Shown one piece after another: positions 15,848-25,021 of a stretch of DNA of 45,998 nt. This DNA comes from Actinomycetota bacterium (GTDB lineage: Bacteria > Actinomycetota > Thermoleophilia > Solirubrobacterales > JACPNS01): contig JACRKX010000056.1 of the NCBI GenBank assembly GCA_016219715.1, positions 1 to 45,998 on the forward strand, given 5' to 3'. The position numbers were made by a program, and so were the translations under genes. The notes below the pieces were generated by a model. It saw only the letters and a program-made list of their open reading frames with translations. It was not told where the DNA came from and searched no databases. Every line of letters begins with the position of its first letter. Within the stretch, counting starts at the first letter, position 1.

Positions 15848-16843
15848 TCAAACTACAGGCCGCCCAAGACCCATTTTGTCGCGCGCCCGGGCCACGATCG
15901 GCTGCGCGATCGCGCTTGCCTTGGCGGCTCCGGCCGCGAGAACTGCCTCGAGATTCGCCTCGTCTGCCCGCAGCTCGGTGTATTTCTCCTGCACAGGGGC
16001 TAAATACTCGATCACCGCGTCGGCAACGGCCTGTTTGAACTCGCCGTACCGCGAGTCGGCGAACTCAGATTCGACGGCTTCCATCGTCACACCACGAACA
16101 ACCGCGTAGATCTCGATCAGGTTGGAAATTCCGGGTTTTTCTTTGTCGCGCACGACGTCGGAGCCGCTGTCGGTGACGGCGCTCTTGAACTTCTTCTCAA
16201 TCGCCTTGGGCTCGTCGAGCACGTAGATCGTGCCGGCCTCGCTGCTCGAAGTCGTCGACATCTTGTTCTCTGGAGCCTGCAGGTCCATGATCCGCGCGCC
16301 GACGTCGGGGATCGTGAACTCCGGCACGACGAACGTCTCGCCGAAGCGGCTGTTGAATTTGTTGGCGATCTCACGGGCGAGCTCTAGGTGCTGGCGCTGG
16401 TCGTCGCCGACGGGCACGAGGTCGGTGTTGTAGGCGAGAATGTCCGCCGCCATCAGCACCGGGTAGAAGAACAGACCGGCGCTGACCAGCTCGCGCTGGG
16501 CGATGGCCTTGTCCTTGAATTGGTGCATGCGATTGAGATCGCCGTGCGCCGTGGAGGTCGCCGCGAGCATCCAGGTCAGCTCGGTGTGCTCGGCCACGTC
16601 GCTCTGGCGGAACAGGATGCAGCGTTCCGGATCGAGGCCGCTGGCCAGCAGGATCGCCGTCGTGTCGTAGAGCCGGTCGCGCAGTTCGGCCGGGTCGTAG
16701 TTAACGGTGATCGCGTGGAGATCAACCACGCAGTAGATCGCGGGATCGCCCTCGTCTTGAAGGCGCACGTACTGGCTGATCGCCCCGATGTAGTTACCGA
16801 GGTGCTTACGGCCCGTGGGCTGGATTCCGGAAAAGATTCTCAT
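15848..16843 (-). CDS. trpS: Tryptophanyl-tRNA synthetase
   Basis: This enzyme charges tRNA-Trp and is a class I synthetase of 331 residues, the usual length. RIFSGIQPTGRKHLGNYIGAI opens the protein and HLGN is its HIGH-type signature. DLHAITV and HGDLNRMHQFKDK follow, and NKMSTTSSSEAGTIYVLDEP contains the KMSxS-type loop (here KMSTT). The C-terminal helical domain ends near KASAIAQPIVARARDKMG. The ATG at 16843 is the conserved start. It is divergent from greA, with a TAGGAT -10-like box at 16889-16884, and is followed by scpA after four bases. Confidence 0.97.
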   Translation of the reverse strand: MRIFSGIQPTGRKHLGNYIGAISQYVRLQDEGDPAIYCVVDLHAITVNYDPAELRDRLYDTTAILLASGLDPERCILFRQSDVAEHTELTWMLAATSTAHGDLNRMHQFKDKAIAQRELVSAGLFFYPVLMAADILAYNTDLVPVGDDQRQHLELAREIANKFNSRFGETFVVPEFTIPDVGARIMDLQAPENKMSTTSSSEAGTIYVLDEPKAIEKKFKSAVTDSGSDVVRDKEKPGISNLIEIYAVVRGVTMEAVESEFADSRYGEFKQAVADAVIEYLAPVQEKYTELRADEANLEAVLAAGAAKASAIAQPIVARARDKMGLGRPVV

Positions 16844-16920
16844 CGTCGAAAACCGCTGCCCGTCAAGGCCTGCGGTCGGCGCGATCCTAGTGCCTGGTGA
16901 AGTCGCGGTCCGTTCTGCCC

Positions 16921-16926
16921 TAGGCT
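16921..16926 (+). promoter_or_regulatory. Leaderless-type -10 element before greA
   Basis: TAGGCT ends seven bases before the greA ATG, so transcription would begin at the start codon. No Shine-Dalgarno sequence is present. The 90-base divergent spacer (16844-16933) also holds TAGGAT for trpS on the other strand. Confidence 0.45.
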
Positions 16927-16933
16927 TACGCTC

Positions 16934-17404
16934 ATGTCAACCGACCACGTAGAGATGTCACGCGCCGCTTACGAGGCGCTCGAGGCCGAGATCGAGAAGC
17001 TCGAGACCGTCGATCGCCCGGCAATCGCCGCAAAGATTCAGGCAGCCCGCGAAGACGGCGACCTCAAGGAAAACGCCGAATACCACGCCGCGAAGAACGA
17101 CCAGTCGTTCCTCGAGACGAAGATCCTCAAGCTGCGAGACCAGCGCCAGCGCGCCGCGATCGTCGAGACCATCAGCAGCGGAACCGTGATGCACGGCTCG
17201 AAGGTGCGCCTGAAGCACGTAGACGCCGGCAAAGAGGTCGAGTACACGATCGTCGCCCCGCACGAAGCCGATGCCGGCGCTGGCCGCATCTCGAGCGTGT
17301 CGCCCGTCGCCGAGGCACTGCTCGGATCGAAGAGCGGCGAGACCGTCAAGGTCAGCCTGCCCAACGGCAAGAACGCCAGCTTCGAGATCCTCACGATCAG
17401 CTAG
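16934..17404 (+). CDS. greA: Transcription elongation factor GreA
   Basis: GreA enters the RNA polymerase secondary channel and stimulates cleavage of backtracked RNA. The protein is 156 residues, the normal length. The N-terminal coiled coil spans about 10-75, with the acidic tip in AREDGDLKENAEYHAAK (the two conserved acidic residues in GDLKENAEY). The C-terminal FKBP-like domain starts at GSKVRLKHVDAGKEVEYTIVAP and ends FEILTIS. The start is ATG with an apparent leaderless promoter. Its TAG stop shares the palindrome CTAG with the stop of the converging lipoprotein gene. Confidence 0.97.
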   Translation: MSTDHVEMSRAAYEALEAEIEKLETVDRPAIAAKIQAAREDGDLKENAEYHAAKNDQSFLETKILKLRDQRQRAAIVETISSGTVMHGSKVRLKHVDAGKEVEYTIVAPHEADAGAGRISSVSPVAEALLGSKSGETVKVSLPNGKNASFEILTIS

Positions 17405-18150
17405 CCCGCTTCGAAGCTGACGAGCTCCTCGCGGTCGCCCGTAGGCACGTCGATCGTCAGCACCGGACCGACGCCCTTCGCGTAGTACTTGTTCTCGAGC
17501 ACGTCGGGATCAAGTGGCGTGAAGTCGCGCGTCATCAGGCAGTTCTCGTATGCGTCCAGCGGCACGCGAATGCGTTCGTCGAGCGAGAGCACGCGGGCAG
17601 CGTCCTCGGCCTGGCCCGCCAGGTATTCCTGGCGATACTCGTCGCCGGCCTGAGGATCCGCAAGCACGATTACGCCGGCTTGTGCCCCATCGACTCCGGC
17701 CTCCCACGAACCCTTGGTCGTAGTCGGCTTACCGTTCTCGTACTCCTGCGTGGCTTCGCCCAGGTACCAGACATTGCCGTGCTTGTCCTGCGCGTACCAG
17801 TCGTCGGTGACCTCGACCGGCCGTTTCGTCCGCTCGTCGCTCACCACGTCGTGGACTACTCGGGCCTCGATGCCGTCGACGATCTTCGTCTTGTCGGTGA
17901 CCGTGATCTCGACGCGCAGCGAGCGGCCTTTCTCGCCGGGCTCCCGGTAAACCCATCGACTACCCGGACGCATCGGCCAGTAGGGGTTGTCGATTTCGGT
18001 TGTGAAGTCGGCCGGGTCGAGCTTGACCTGTTCGCTGCCGACCGGTGGCGTGAATGCCGCTTCGGAGTTGCCTGAGTCGCCACAGGCGGCAAGTCCGGAC
18101 AATGACAACAGAACGGCGAGTGCGGCTAGGTGAAAATGCGTGAACTTCAT
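17401..18150 (-). CDS. Predicted lipoprotein of unknown function
   Basis: This is a 249-residue protein with a lipoprotein signal: a short basic N-terminus (MKFTHFH), a hydrophobic core, and lipobox LSGLAAC with the lipidated Cys at about 23. The mature part is soluble and rich in acidic residues and aromatics (NPYWPMRPGSRWVYRE, DDWYAQDKHGNVWYLGEATQEY). It has a beta-rich pattern and one further Cys at about 204. No enzyme motif is visible. The text resembles uncharacterised actinobacterial secreted lipoproteins, but I cannot name a family with certainty. It converges on greA, with stop codons overlapping in CTAG, and probably has its own promoter in the 87-base gap upstream. Confidence 0.85.
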   Translation of the reverse strand: MKFTHFHLAALAVLLSLSGLAACGDSGNSEAAFTPPVGSEQVKLDPADFTTEIDNPYWPMRPGSRWVYREPGEKGRSLRVEITVTDKTKIVDGIEARVVHDVVSDERTKRPVEVTDDWYAQDKHGNVWYLGEATQEYENGKPTTTKGSWEAGVDGAQAGVIVLADPQAGDEYRQEYLAGQAEDAARVLSLDERIRVPLDAYENCLMTRDFTPLDPDVLENKYYAKGVGPVLTIDVPTGDREELVSFEAG

Positions 18151-18237
18151 GGAGCCAGCATCTCAGAAACGATGCAACGAGCTCGACAAGCGAGGGTAAA
18201 AAGTTGGTAAAGCCTGCGCAGTCGCGCCGGCGAGCGC

Positions 18238-19773
18238 TCAGGCGAGCGCGTCGAGATCCTGCGTGACCACGGGATTACGCGCCGCGGCGGCTTCGTCGAG
18301 CCGGCGTACGGGCGTCGTGTATGGCGCGTTCTGCACGAACTCGGGATCGCGCTCGGCCTCTTCGAGGATCTTGTCGAGCGCTTCGATGAAGCCGTCGAGC
18401 GTCTCGACGGTCTCGGTCTCGGTCGGCTCGATCATCATCGCTTCGTCGACCAGCAACGGGAAGTAGATCGTCGGCGGGTGGTAGCCGAAGTCGAGCAGGC
18501 GCTTGGCGATGTCGAGCGCCTTGACGTTCAGCTCCTTCTTTGCCGGCGCCGCCGACAGCACGTACTCGTGCTTGCAGGTGCGATCGAACTCGACCGGCAG
18601 GTACTTGCCGACCCGCCCCTCCCTGCCCTTGGCAAGCATGTAGTTCGCGTTCAGCACGGCGGTTTCACTGGCTGCCTTGAGCCCCTCGGCGCCGAGCGAG
18701 CAGATGTAGGCGTAGCTGCGCACGAAGACGCCGAAGTTGCCCTGGAAGCCGCGCATGCGGCCGATGCTCTTGGGCTCGTCGGTGTTGAGTTCGAAGCGAC
18801 CGTCCTTCTGTGCGATGCGCGGGACCGGCAGGTAAGGAGCGATCCGGTCGCTGACCGCGATCGGCCCACTGCCCGGGCCGCCGCCCCCGTGCGGCTGCGT
18901 GAAGCTCTTGTGCAGGTTGACGTGGACGATGTCGAAGCCCATGTCTCCGGGGCGCGAGACACCCATCACGGCGTTCAGATTGGCGCCGTCGTAGTAGAGC
19001 GTTGCGCCCACTCCGTGCATGATCGAGGCAATCTCTTCGATGTTCTCGTCGAACAGGCCGAGCGTGTTGGGGTTGGTGAGCATCAGGCAGGCGACGCTGT
19101 CGTCGGCCTTCGCGCGCAGATCGTCGATGTCGACACCGCCGCGCTCGTTGGTGGCGACCTTGACGGTCTCGTAGCCGGCCATCGTCACGCTGGCGGGGTT
19201 GGTGCCGTGTGAGGTGTCGGGAGCGAGCACCTTGGTGCGGTGCTCGCCGCGGTCCTCGTGGTATGCCTTGGTGAGCAGCAGACCCGAGAGTTCGCCGTGT
19301 GAGCCGGCGCTCGGCTGCAGGCAGACGTGCGGCAGACCGCAGATCTCGGACAGCGAGCGCTCAAGGTTCCACATCAGTTCAAGGGCACCCTGGGCGCGCT
19401 CGGCAGGCTGCAACGGGTGCAGCCGGCTGAATCCGGGCAGCGCGGCAGCACGCTCGTGCAGTTTCGGGTTGTGCTTCATCGTGCACGAGCCGAGCGGGTA
19501 GAAGCCGCTGTCGAGGTCGAAGTTGCGGCGCGAGAGACGGTTGTAGTGGCGCACGATCTCGGGCTCGGCGATCTCTGGCATGCGCGGGCCGCGAGCGCGA
19601 GCGGCTCCGGCCGGCAGCAGTTCACTCACGTCGCGGTCGGGCACATCGAGCGCGGGCAGCGCGGCGGCCCGGCGGCCGGGGTGCGATTTCTCGAAGATCG
19701 TGGTCGCGCGCTCGGCCTGCATCGGCGTTTCGGTGACGTGCGCGCCGGTCACCTTCTGGGCGTCGGGATTCAT
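18238..19773 (-). CDS. gcvPB: Glycine dehydrogenase (decarboxylating) subunit 2
   Basis: This is the PLP-carrying half of the split P-protein of the glycine cleavage system. It decarboxylates glycine and passes the aminomethyl group to lipoyl-GcvH. The protein is 511 residues. FYPLGSCTMKHNPK, LQPSAGSHGELSGLL, HGTNPASVTMAGY and the PLP lysine in NLHKSFTQPHGGGGPGSGP (Lys289) are all present, as are the C-terminal HPPTIYFPLLVDEAMMIEPTE residues. The start is ATG and overlaps the gcvPA stop (ATGA). It is the last gene of the gcv operon. Confidence 0.97.
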   Translation of the reverse strand: MNPDAQKVTGAHVTETPMQAERATTIFEKSHPGRRAAALPALDVPDRDVSELLPAGAARARGPRMPEIAEPEIVRHYNRLSRRNFDLDSGFYPLGSCTMKHNPKLHERAAALPGFSRLHPLQPAERAQGALELMWNLERSLSEICGLPHVCLQPSAGSHGELSGLLLTKAYHEDRGEHRTKVLAPDTSHGTNPASVTMAGYETVKVATNERGGVDIDDLRAKADDSVACLMLTNPNTLGLFDENIEEIASIMHGVGATLYYDGANLNAVMGVSRPGDMGFDIVHVNLHKSFTQPHGGGGPGSGPIAVSDRIAPYLPVPRIAQKDGRFELNTDEPKSIGRMRGFQGNFGVFVRSYAYICSLGAEGLKAASETAVLNANYMLAKGREGRVGKYLPVEFDRTCKHEYVLSAAPAKKELNVKALDIAKRLLDFGYHPPTIYFPLLVDEAMMIEPTETETVETLDGFIEALDKILEEAERDPEFVQNAPYTTPVRRLDEAAAARNPVVTQDLDALA

Positions 19774-21146
19774 GCCTCGGCCCCCACCGTTTCACGCGCG
19801 GCGGCCACCGCCGCACCAAGGCGCTCAGCCAGCAGGTCGATCTGCGCGCGCGAGCGCCGCTCGGTGATCGCGACCAGCAGGCCGTGCTCATGCTCGGGAT
19901 AGTCGGTGCCGAGCGGGTATCCGCCGTTGATGCCGTCGAGCGCGAGCTGGTCGAGCACTGTCTGGACCGGCGCGTCGAGCTTGATCGCGAACTCGCGCAC
20001 GACTGGAGCGTCAAACAGAAGCTCCACCCCTTCCACGGCCGCAAGCGTCTCGCGGGCGTAGGCGGTGCGCTTGATCATCAGCTCGCCGATCTCGACGATG
20101 CCGGCTCGGCCGAGCCACGACAGGTAGATCATGCCGGCAAGCGCATTGAGCGCCTGGCTGGTGCAGATGTTGCTGGTCGCCTTCTCGCGCCGGATGTGCT
20201 GCTCGCGGGTTTGAAGCGTGAGCACCCATCCGCGACGGCCATCGGCGTCGGTCGTCTCGCCGGCGATGCGGCCGGGCATGCGGCGGATCAGCTTCTGGGT
20301 GGCGGCGAAGAATCCAAAAGAGGGCCCGCCGAAGTCGAGGCGGTTGCCAAGCGTCTGGCCCTCGCCGACGCAGATGTCCACACCGAAGTCGCCCGGCGGC
20401 GCGAGGATGCCGAGCGTCAGCGGATCGGCAACGCAGACCACCAGCGCGCCCTTGGCGTGGGCGGCCTCGACGAGCGCGGCGAGGTCCTCGACCGCGCCGA
20501 AGAAGTTGGGGTTCTGCAGGAAGACGGCGGCCGTGTCGTCGTCGATCGCGGCAGCCAGCGTGGCCGGGTCGGTGAGCCCTTCAGCGGCCGGAACCTCGAT
20601 CACCGACGAGCCGTAGCCATAGGCGTTGGTCTTGAGCGTGGCCCGGTACTGCGGGTTGACCGCGGCGCTAACGACAAAGCGGCTGCGACCGGTCTCGAGC
20701 TTCGCCAGGTAGGCGGCTGCGGCCATCGCGCTCGGCCCCTCGTAGACGGACGCGTTGGAGACGTCCATGCCCGTCAGCTCCGCGATCGCCGTCTGGTACT
20801 CGAACATCACCTGCAGGCCACCCTGTGAGACCTCTGGCTGATAGGGCGTGTAGGGAGTCAGGAACTCGCTGCGCGAGAGGATTGAGTCGACGATCGCCGG
20901 CTGGTAGTGGTCGTACATTCCGGCGCCGAGGAAGCTGATCTCGCTGTCTGCGTGCACGTTCTTGCCGGCAAGCTCGGCGAGATGCGTGTAGACCTCGTCT
21001 TCGGTCTTGCCGGCAGGCAGTTTCAGCGGTCCCTGAAGTCGCACCCCGTCGGGTACGTCGTTGAAAAGATCGTCTACGGAGCCGACGCCGATTGCGTCGA
21101 GCATCCGCTGACGGTCATCCGGTGTATCTGAGGTGTAAGTGCTCAA
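19770..21146 (-). CDS. gcvPA: Glycine dehydrogenase (decarboxylating) subunit 1
   Basis: This is the partner of GcvPB in the heterotetrameric P-protein. The protein is 458 residues, the usual length. Typical text includes FLGAGMYDHYQPAIVDSILSRSEFLTPYTPYQPEVSQG, MDVSNASVYEGPSAMAAAAYLA and GEGQTLGNRLDFGGPSFGFFAA, and IRREKATSNICTSQALNALAG lies in the C-terminal part. The start is TTG at 21146 (LSTYTSDTPDDRQRML); no ATG or GTG is available before the conserved region. Spacing from gcvH is 30 bases and it overlaps gcvPB by four. Confidence 0.96.
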   Translation of the reverse strand: MSTYTSDTPDDRQRMLDAIGVGSVDDLFNDVPDGVRLQGPLKLPAGKTEDEVYTHLAELAGKNVHADSEISFLGAGMYDHYQPAIVDSILSRSEFLTPYTPYQPEVSQGGLQVMFEYQTAIAELTGMDVSNASVYEGPSAMAAAAYLAKLETGRSRFVVSAAVNPQYRATLKTNAYGYGSSVIEVPAAEGLTDPATLAAAIDDDTAAVFLQNPNFFGAVEDLAALVEAAHAKGALVVCVADPLTLGILAPPGDFGVDICVGEGQTLGNRLDFGGPSFGFFAATQKLIRRMPGRIAGETTDADGRRGWVLTLQTREQHIRREKATSNICTSQALNALAGMIYLSWLGRAGIVEIGELMIKRTAYARETLAAVEGVELLFDAPVVREFAIKLDAPVQTVLDQLALDGINGGYPLGTDYPEHEHGLLVAITERRSRAQIDLLAERLGAAVAAARETVGAEA

Positions 21147-21176
21147 TCGTGTGCGAAGAGGTGGGGGCGCGTCGTC

Positions 21177-21572
21177 CTAGACGCCCTCTTCCAGATGTTG
21201 ACGATAGGCGGTGACGTCGAGCAGGCCGTCGGCCTCGCCGGGATCGGCGAGCTTGATCTTGACCATCCAGCCCTCTCCGTAGGGATCGTCGTTGATCGTC
21301 TCAGGGGCGTCGCCGAGCGCGCCGTTGGCCTCGATGACCTCGCCAGAGAGCGGGGCGATGACCTCGCTTACGGCCTTGACCGACTCGACCTCGGCGTAAG
21401 CGCTGTCCTTGATGAGCTGCGTTCCGACTGCGGGCGGCTCGAAGAAGACGATCTCACCCAGGGCGTCCTGCGCAAACCATGTGATTCCAAGCGTGGCGGC
21501 GTCGCCTTCGACGCGAGCCCAGTCGTGCTCGGGGTGGTACTTCAGGTCTTCTGGGTAGTGCTCTTCGGCCAC
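21177..21572 (-). CDS. gcvH: Glycine cleavage system H protein
   Basis: This is the lipoyl-carrying shuttle protein of the glycine cleavage system, 131 residues. YHPEHDWARVEGDAATLGITWFAQDALGEIVFFE opens the fold, and the lipoylation site is the Lys in AEVESVKAVSEVIAPLSGEV (about 65). LLDVTAYRQHLEEGV closes it. The start is GTG at 21572, with GAAAGG about 9 bases upstream. It lies between gcvT and gcvPA in the operon. Confidence 0.97.
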   Translation of the reverse strand: MAEEHYPEDLKYHPEHDWARVEGDAATLGITWFAQDALGEIVFFEPPAVGTQLIKDSAYAEVESVKAVSEVIAPLSGEVIEANGALGDAPETINDDPYGEGWMVKIKLADPGEADGLLDVTAYRQHLEEGV

Positions 21573-21638
21573 GCTCGCGCCTTTCGGAAATGGGTTTTCT
21601 TGAAGACCGGCGCCGCCGGGGCCGGTCAGCCGCGCATC

Positions 21639-22733
21639 CTACTGCGCGGGCTTGTACAGGGGCTTGCCGCGGACCTCGGCTGAGCGGGGCTTGCCGCGGA
21701 CATCGACATCGATCGCCGTGCCGGGCTCGGCGAGCGCGGCGTCGACATAGGCCATGCCGGCCCCGACCTGAAGCGAGGGCGACATCGTGCCGCTGGTGAC
21801 CTCGCCGGCCTCGGCGCCGTCCTTCAGAACGAGGTTGCCCTGGCGCGGGATGCCCGGTCCGGTAAAGACGAACGGGGCGAGCTTCCTGGCCGGGCCATCG
21901 GCCTTGATCTCACGAAGCGCCGCGGCGCCGATGAATTCTGTCTCCAGCGCGCAGGCCCAGCCGAGACCTGCACTGATCGGATCGACGTCGAGCGAGAGGT
22001 CGTTGCCGTAGAGCGGGAAGCAGACCTCGAGCCGCAGCGTGTCGCGCGCTCCGAGGCCTGCGGGCTTGGCGCCGGCCGCGATCAGCGCGTCCCAGACGTG
22101 CGGCGCGTCTTCTGGCGCGAGCATGATCTCGACGCCGTCCTCGCCGGTGTAGCCGGTGCCGGCGACCAGCGCGACACGGCCGGCGACGGTCGTCTGCTCG
22201 ATCTTCATGCGCTCGGGCTCCATGCCGTCGATGACCTGCGCCAGAACATCACGCGCCGCCGGCCCCTGGAGCGCGAGCATCGCGTACTCGTTGGCGCGAT
22301 CGATCACGTCGACGTCGTGATTGCCCGCGTTCTGGGCGAACCACTCGAAGTCGGTCTGATGATTTGAGGCGTTGGTCACCGTGAGATAGCGACTCTCGCC
22401 CATCCGGTACGTGAACAGGTCGTCGATCACGCCGCCATCGTCGCGACAGATCAGCGCATACTGCGCGCCGCCGACGGGGATCCTGGTGACGTCGTTGGTG
22501 AAGATGCTCTGCAGGAACTCGGTCGCCTGCGGGCCCGTCGTCTCGATCTGACCCATGTGCGACACGTCGAACAGGCCGGCGGCAGAGCGCACGTTGATGT
22601 GCTCGGCCTTGATGCCCTCGGCGTACTGCACGGGCATCTCCCAGCCGGCGAAGGGAACGAGCTTCGCGCCGGCGGCAACATGGGCGTCGTAGAGGCTTGT
22701 GCGGCGCAGGGTCTCAGCGGAGGGATTCGACAT
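21639..22733 (-). CDS. gcvT: Aminomethyltransferase, glycine cleavage T protein
   Basis: This enzyme moves the aminomethyl carbon from GcvH to tetrahydrofolate and releases ammonia. The protein is 364 residues. [24 protein letters not shown] and [13 protein letters not shown] at the start, [36 protein letters not shown] and [20 protein letters not shown] (conserved folate-site region) are clear, and [12 protein letters not shown] is near the C-terminus. The ATG at 22733 follows the kinase gene after 42 bases. No glycine riboswitch fits in that gap. Confidence 0.97.
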   Translation of the reverse strand: MSNPSAETLRRTSLYDAHVAAGAKLVPFAGWEMPVQYAEGIKAEHINVRSAAGLFDVSHMGQIETTGPQATEFLQSIFTNDVTRIPVGGAQYALICRDDGGVIDDLFTYRMGESRYLTVTNASNHQTDFEWFAQNAGNHDVDVIDRANEYAMLALQGPAARDVLAQVIDGMEPERMKIEQTTVAGRVALVAGTGYTGEDGVEIMLAPEDAPHVWDALIAAGAKPAGLGARDTLRLEVCFPLYGNDLSLDVDPISAGLGWACALETEFIGAAALREIKADGPARKLAPFVFTGPGIPRQGNLVLKDGAEAGEVTSGTMSPSLQVGAGMAYVDAALAEPGTAIDVDVRGKPRSAEVRGKPLYKPAQ

Positions 22734-22775
22734 CGGCCGGGCAGCCTAGCGCGGGTGTCGCTCGGGCTGCCGGCG

Positions 22776-23663
22776 TCAGCGAACGCCGCGGGCAGGGCGG
22801 CGCCAGCGGCCGCCGAGCAGGCGCTTGATGTCGCGCTCGTACGTGCCGGCCCACAACGTCCAGTCGTTTCCGGCGAACCACGACCACAGCTCGATCGCGT
22901 GCAGCAACGTGTAGAGCTCAAAGCGCGGCCGCCAGTCGTCGGGCAGTCCGCCGTGGCCGGCGATCAGCGCGGCCAGCGTGGCGCGACTACCACGGCGCGC
23001 CATGTAGTGCGTCTTCGCGATGTCGCAGACCGGGTCGCCGGCCGCGGCGCTGCCGAAATCGATCAGGCCAGCGAAGTGCACGCCGTCCTCGGCCCGGTGA
23101 ACGGCCACATTGGTTTCGTGACAGTCCATGTGGCAGAACACAGGGCGCTCGCACTCGTCGAGCAGGCCGTCACGCTCGGCGACGTAGCGGCGCACCCTCG
23201 CGGCCAGGTCGGCGTCGCCGCCGCGGCCGGTGAACTTGTCCAGAGCCACGTCGAAGCGGGAGAGCACGTAGTCGCGATTGCTGGCGAACTCGCCGTCGGA
23301 AGTCGCGGTCACCTGACCGAATCGCTCTAGTGGAATCTCGTGCAGCGCGCGCAGACCGGCCCCAAGCTGGCTGGCGAAGCGCACCAGCTCGGCGCGCGTC
23401 ATCTCGTCCTCGCATTCAGGAGTGAGCGTATGGCCGAGATCTTCGAGCACCGCGCAGGCCCAGGGAAGCGTTTCGCGCGAGTCATCGACACCGATAACCG
23501 CCGGCGTCGGCACCTCGGCGCGCGCGGCGATTTCCAGTGCTCGCACATCGTCGAACAGGCGGTCTTCGCGTTCCGGCCGCTGAAGCTTGAGCGCGACGGT
23601 GTCGCCCTGGTCAAGTCGAAGCCGGAAGACGGTGCAGTGCTGACCCTCGCTACGCGCGTCCAC
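22776..23663 (-). CDS. Aminoglycoside phosphotransferase-family kinase (APH fold)
   Basis: This is a protein-kinase-like small-molecule kinase whose substrate is unknown. With the first standard start (GTG 23663) it has 295 residues. The catalytic loop VFCHMDCHETNVAVHR (His-x-Asp-x-x-x-x-Asn) and the Mg motif FAGLIDFGSAAAGDPVCDIAKTHYM (Asp of IDFG) are intact. VALKLQRPERED holds the ATP Lys. Upstream of the GTG the same frame stays open and coding-like for 33 more codons (LALAERPDAIDLDSAQALL...) up to a CTG that overlaps the ftsZ stop as CTGA (23762). The true N-terminus is therefore probably longer, about 328 residues, with a CTG start. It lies between ftsZ and gcvT, tightly spaced. I see no reason to call it a resistance gene. 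Confidence 0.88.
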   Translation of the reverse strand: MDARSEGQHCTVFRLRLDQGDTVALKLQRPEREDRLFDDVRALEIAARAEVPTPAVIGVDDSRETLPWACAVLEDLGHTLTPECEDEMTRAELVRFASQLGAGLRALHEIPLERFGQVTATSDGEFASNRDYVLSRFDVALDKFTGRGGDADLAARVRRYVAERDGLLDECERPVFCHMDCHETNVAVHRAEDGVHFAGLIDFGSAAAGDPVCDIAKTHYMARRGSRATLAALIAGHGGLPDDWRPRFELYTLLHAIELWSWFAGNDWTLWAGTYERDIKRLLGGRWRRPARGVR

Positions 23664-23758
23664 GGCAGCTACCCGTGCATCGGGCCGGAACCGGCGCAGC
23701 AGGGCCTGCGCTGAGTCGAGGTCGATCGCGTCGGGCCGCTCGGCGAGCGCCAGAGCGA

Positions 23759-24898
23759 TCAGTCCTTCAGGAAGTCGGGAACGTCGATCTCGTCGTCGCT
23801 CAGTTCGAGCGAGGCGCTCGCCACGTCGCGAGGTCCGACGTCGCGGCGTGGGCGGCGCTCGGAGCGCTCACGGCCGAAGTCGGCGCCACGTGAAGCGGCA
23901 CGGCCCTTGTCGAAGCCGGTCGCGATCACGGTCACGCGCACTTCGTCGCCCATCGACTCGTCGATTACGGCGCCGAAGATGATGTTGGCGTTCTGGTCGG
24001 CGGCGCTGCTGACGATCTCGGCAGCCTCGTTGACCTCGAAGAGTCCGAGCTCGCGGCCGCCGGTGATGTTCAGCAGGATGCCGGTGGCGCCCTCGACGCT
24101 CTCTTCAAGCAACGGCGAGCTGATCGCGTTCTTGGCGCTCTCGCCGGCGCGCTGCTCGCCCGACGCGCTGCCGATGCCCATCAGGGCGCTGCCGGCGTCG
24201 TGCATGATCGTGCGGACGTCGGCGAAGTCGAGGTTGATCAGACCGGGTGTGGTGATCAGGTCGGTGATGCCCTGGACACCCTGGCGCAGCACGTTGTCGG
24301 CGTCGCGGAAGGCGTCGAGGATCGAGGTGCGGCGCTCGACGGTGGAGAGCAGGCGCTCGTTCGGAATCACAATCAATGTGTCGACCTGCTCGCGCAGGCG
24401 GTGGATGCCCTCTTCGGCCTGCTTGGCGCGCTGTGAGCCCTCGAAGGCGAACGGTCGCGTGACCACACCCACCGTCAGCGCGCCGACCTCTTGCTTGGCG
24501 ATCTCAGCGATTACGGGAGCGGCGCCGGTACCGGTGCCACCGCCCTCGCCGGCGGTCACGAACACGAGATCCGCGCCCTTCAGAGCTTCTTTGATGTCGT
24601 CACGGCTCTCGGCGGCCGCGCCCGCGCCGATGCTCGGGTCCGCACCCGCGCCAAGACCCTTGGTCAGGTGCGAGCCGATGTTGAGCTTGACGTCGGCGTC
24701 ACACATCTGTAGCGCTTGCGCGTCGGTGTTGACGGCGATGAATTCGACGCCCTTGAGCCCGGCGTCGACCATGCGGTTGACGGCGTTCGTACCACCGCCG
24801 CCCACGCCGACCACCTTGATGACGGCGAGATAGCTACCTGCGTCGTGGCCGTGGCCCGCGCCCTGCGATGTGTAATCAAAGTCGTTCATTGCCGCCAA
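23759..24898 (-). CDS. ftsZ: Cell division protein FtsZ
   Basis: FtsZ is the tubulin-like GTPase that forms the Z ring. The protein is 379 residues. [17 protein letters not shown] starts the Rossmann part; [17 protein letters not shown] is the tubulin signature (T4 loop). [22 protein letters not shown] is the T7 loop with the catalytic Asp. A linker rich in Arg and Asp leads to the conserved C-terminal tail [12 protein letters not shown], which fits binding to partners such as SepF. The start is TTG at 24898, supported by GGGAGG eight bases upstream; the alternative ATG at 24889 has no site at good spacing. No ftsA is present, as usual in actinobacteria. Confidence 0.97.
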   Translation of the reverse strand: MAAMNDFDYTSQGAGHGHDAGSYLAVIKVVGVGGGGTNAVNRMVDAGLKGVEFIAVNTDAQALQMCDADVKLNIGSHLTKGLGAGADPSIGAGAAAESRDDIKEALKGADLVFVTAGEGGGTGTGAAPVIAEIAKQEVGALTVGVVTRPFAFEGSQRAKQAEEGIHRLREQVDTLIVIPNERLLSTVERRTSILDAFRDADNVLRQGVQGITDLITTPGLINLDFADVRTIMHDAGSALMGIGSASGEQRAGESAKNAISSPLLEESVEGATGILLNITGGRELGLFEVNEAAEIVSSAADQNANIIFGAVIDESMGDEVRVTVIATGFDKGRAASRGADFGRERSERRPRRDVGPRDVASASLELSDDEIDVPDFLKD

Positions 24899-24951
24899 TG
24901 TAACGGCCTCCCAGCCGCGAAATAAAGCTCTACAAGGATTCTTGCATCCCG

Positions 24952-24976
24952 AACTCTCAACTAGTAGTTGAGAGTT
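24952..24976. repeat. 11-bp perfect inverted repeat upstream of ftsZ
   Basis: AACTCTCAACT and AGTTGAGAGTT flank a 3-base centre, about 55-80 bases before the ftsZ start. It could be an operator or an RNA hairpin in the ftsZ leader. Confidence 0.7.
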
Positions 24977-24989
24977 AGCCCATTCTCAA
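24961..24989 (-). promoter_or_regulatory. Candidate ftsZ promoter
   Basis: On the minus strand TTGAGA (24989-24984) and TACTAG (24966-24961) are separated by 17 bases within the AT-richer ftsQ-ftsZ spacer (24899-25066). The -10 overlaps the inverted repeat, which would suit repression. The hexamer match is moderate. Confidence 0.35.
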
Positions 24990-24997
24990 GTACAGGT

Positions 24998-25021
24998 TGA
25001 GGGTTGGATCGATGAGGGTTG
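24998..25021. repeat. 9-bp direct repeats upstream of ftsZ
   Basis: TGAGGGTTG is at 24998-25006 and again at 25013-25021, 15 bases apart, with further TTGAG-like words nearby (24984-24989 and the inverted repeat). All lie between ftsQ and ftsZ. Confidence 0.5.

Noticed and set aside
22734-22775. Possible glycine riboswitch before gcvT
   Set aside because: Only 42 bases separate gcvT from the kinase gene, far too short, and no glycine aptamer words are seen upstream.
22776-23663. Calling the APH-fold kinase an antibiotic resistance gene
   Set aside because: The fold covers many small-molecule kinases; place between ftsZ and gcvT and lack of mobile context do not support resistance.
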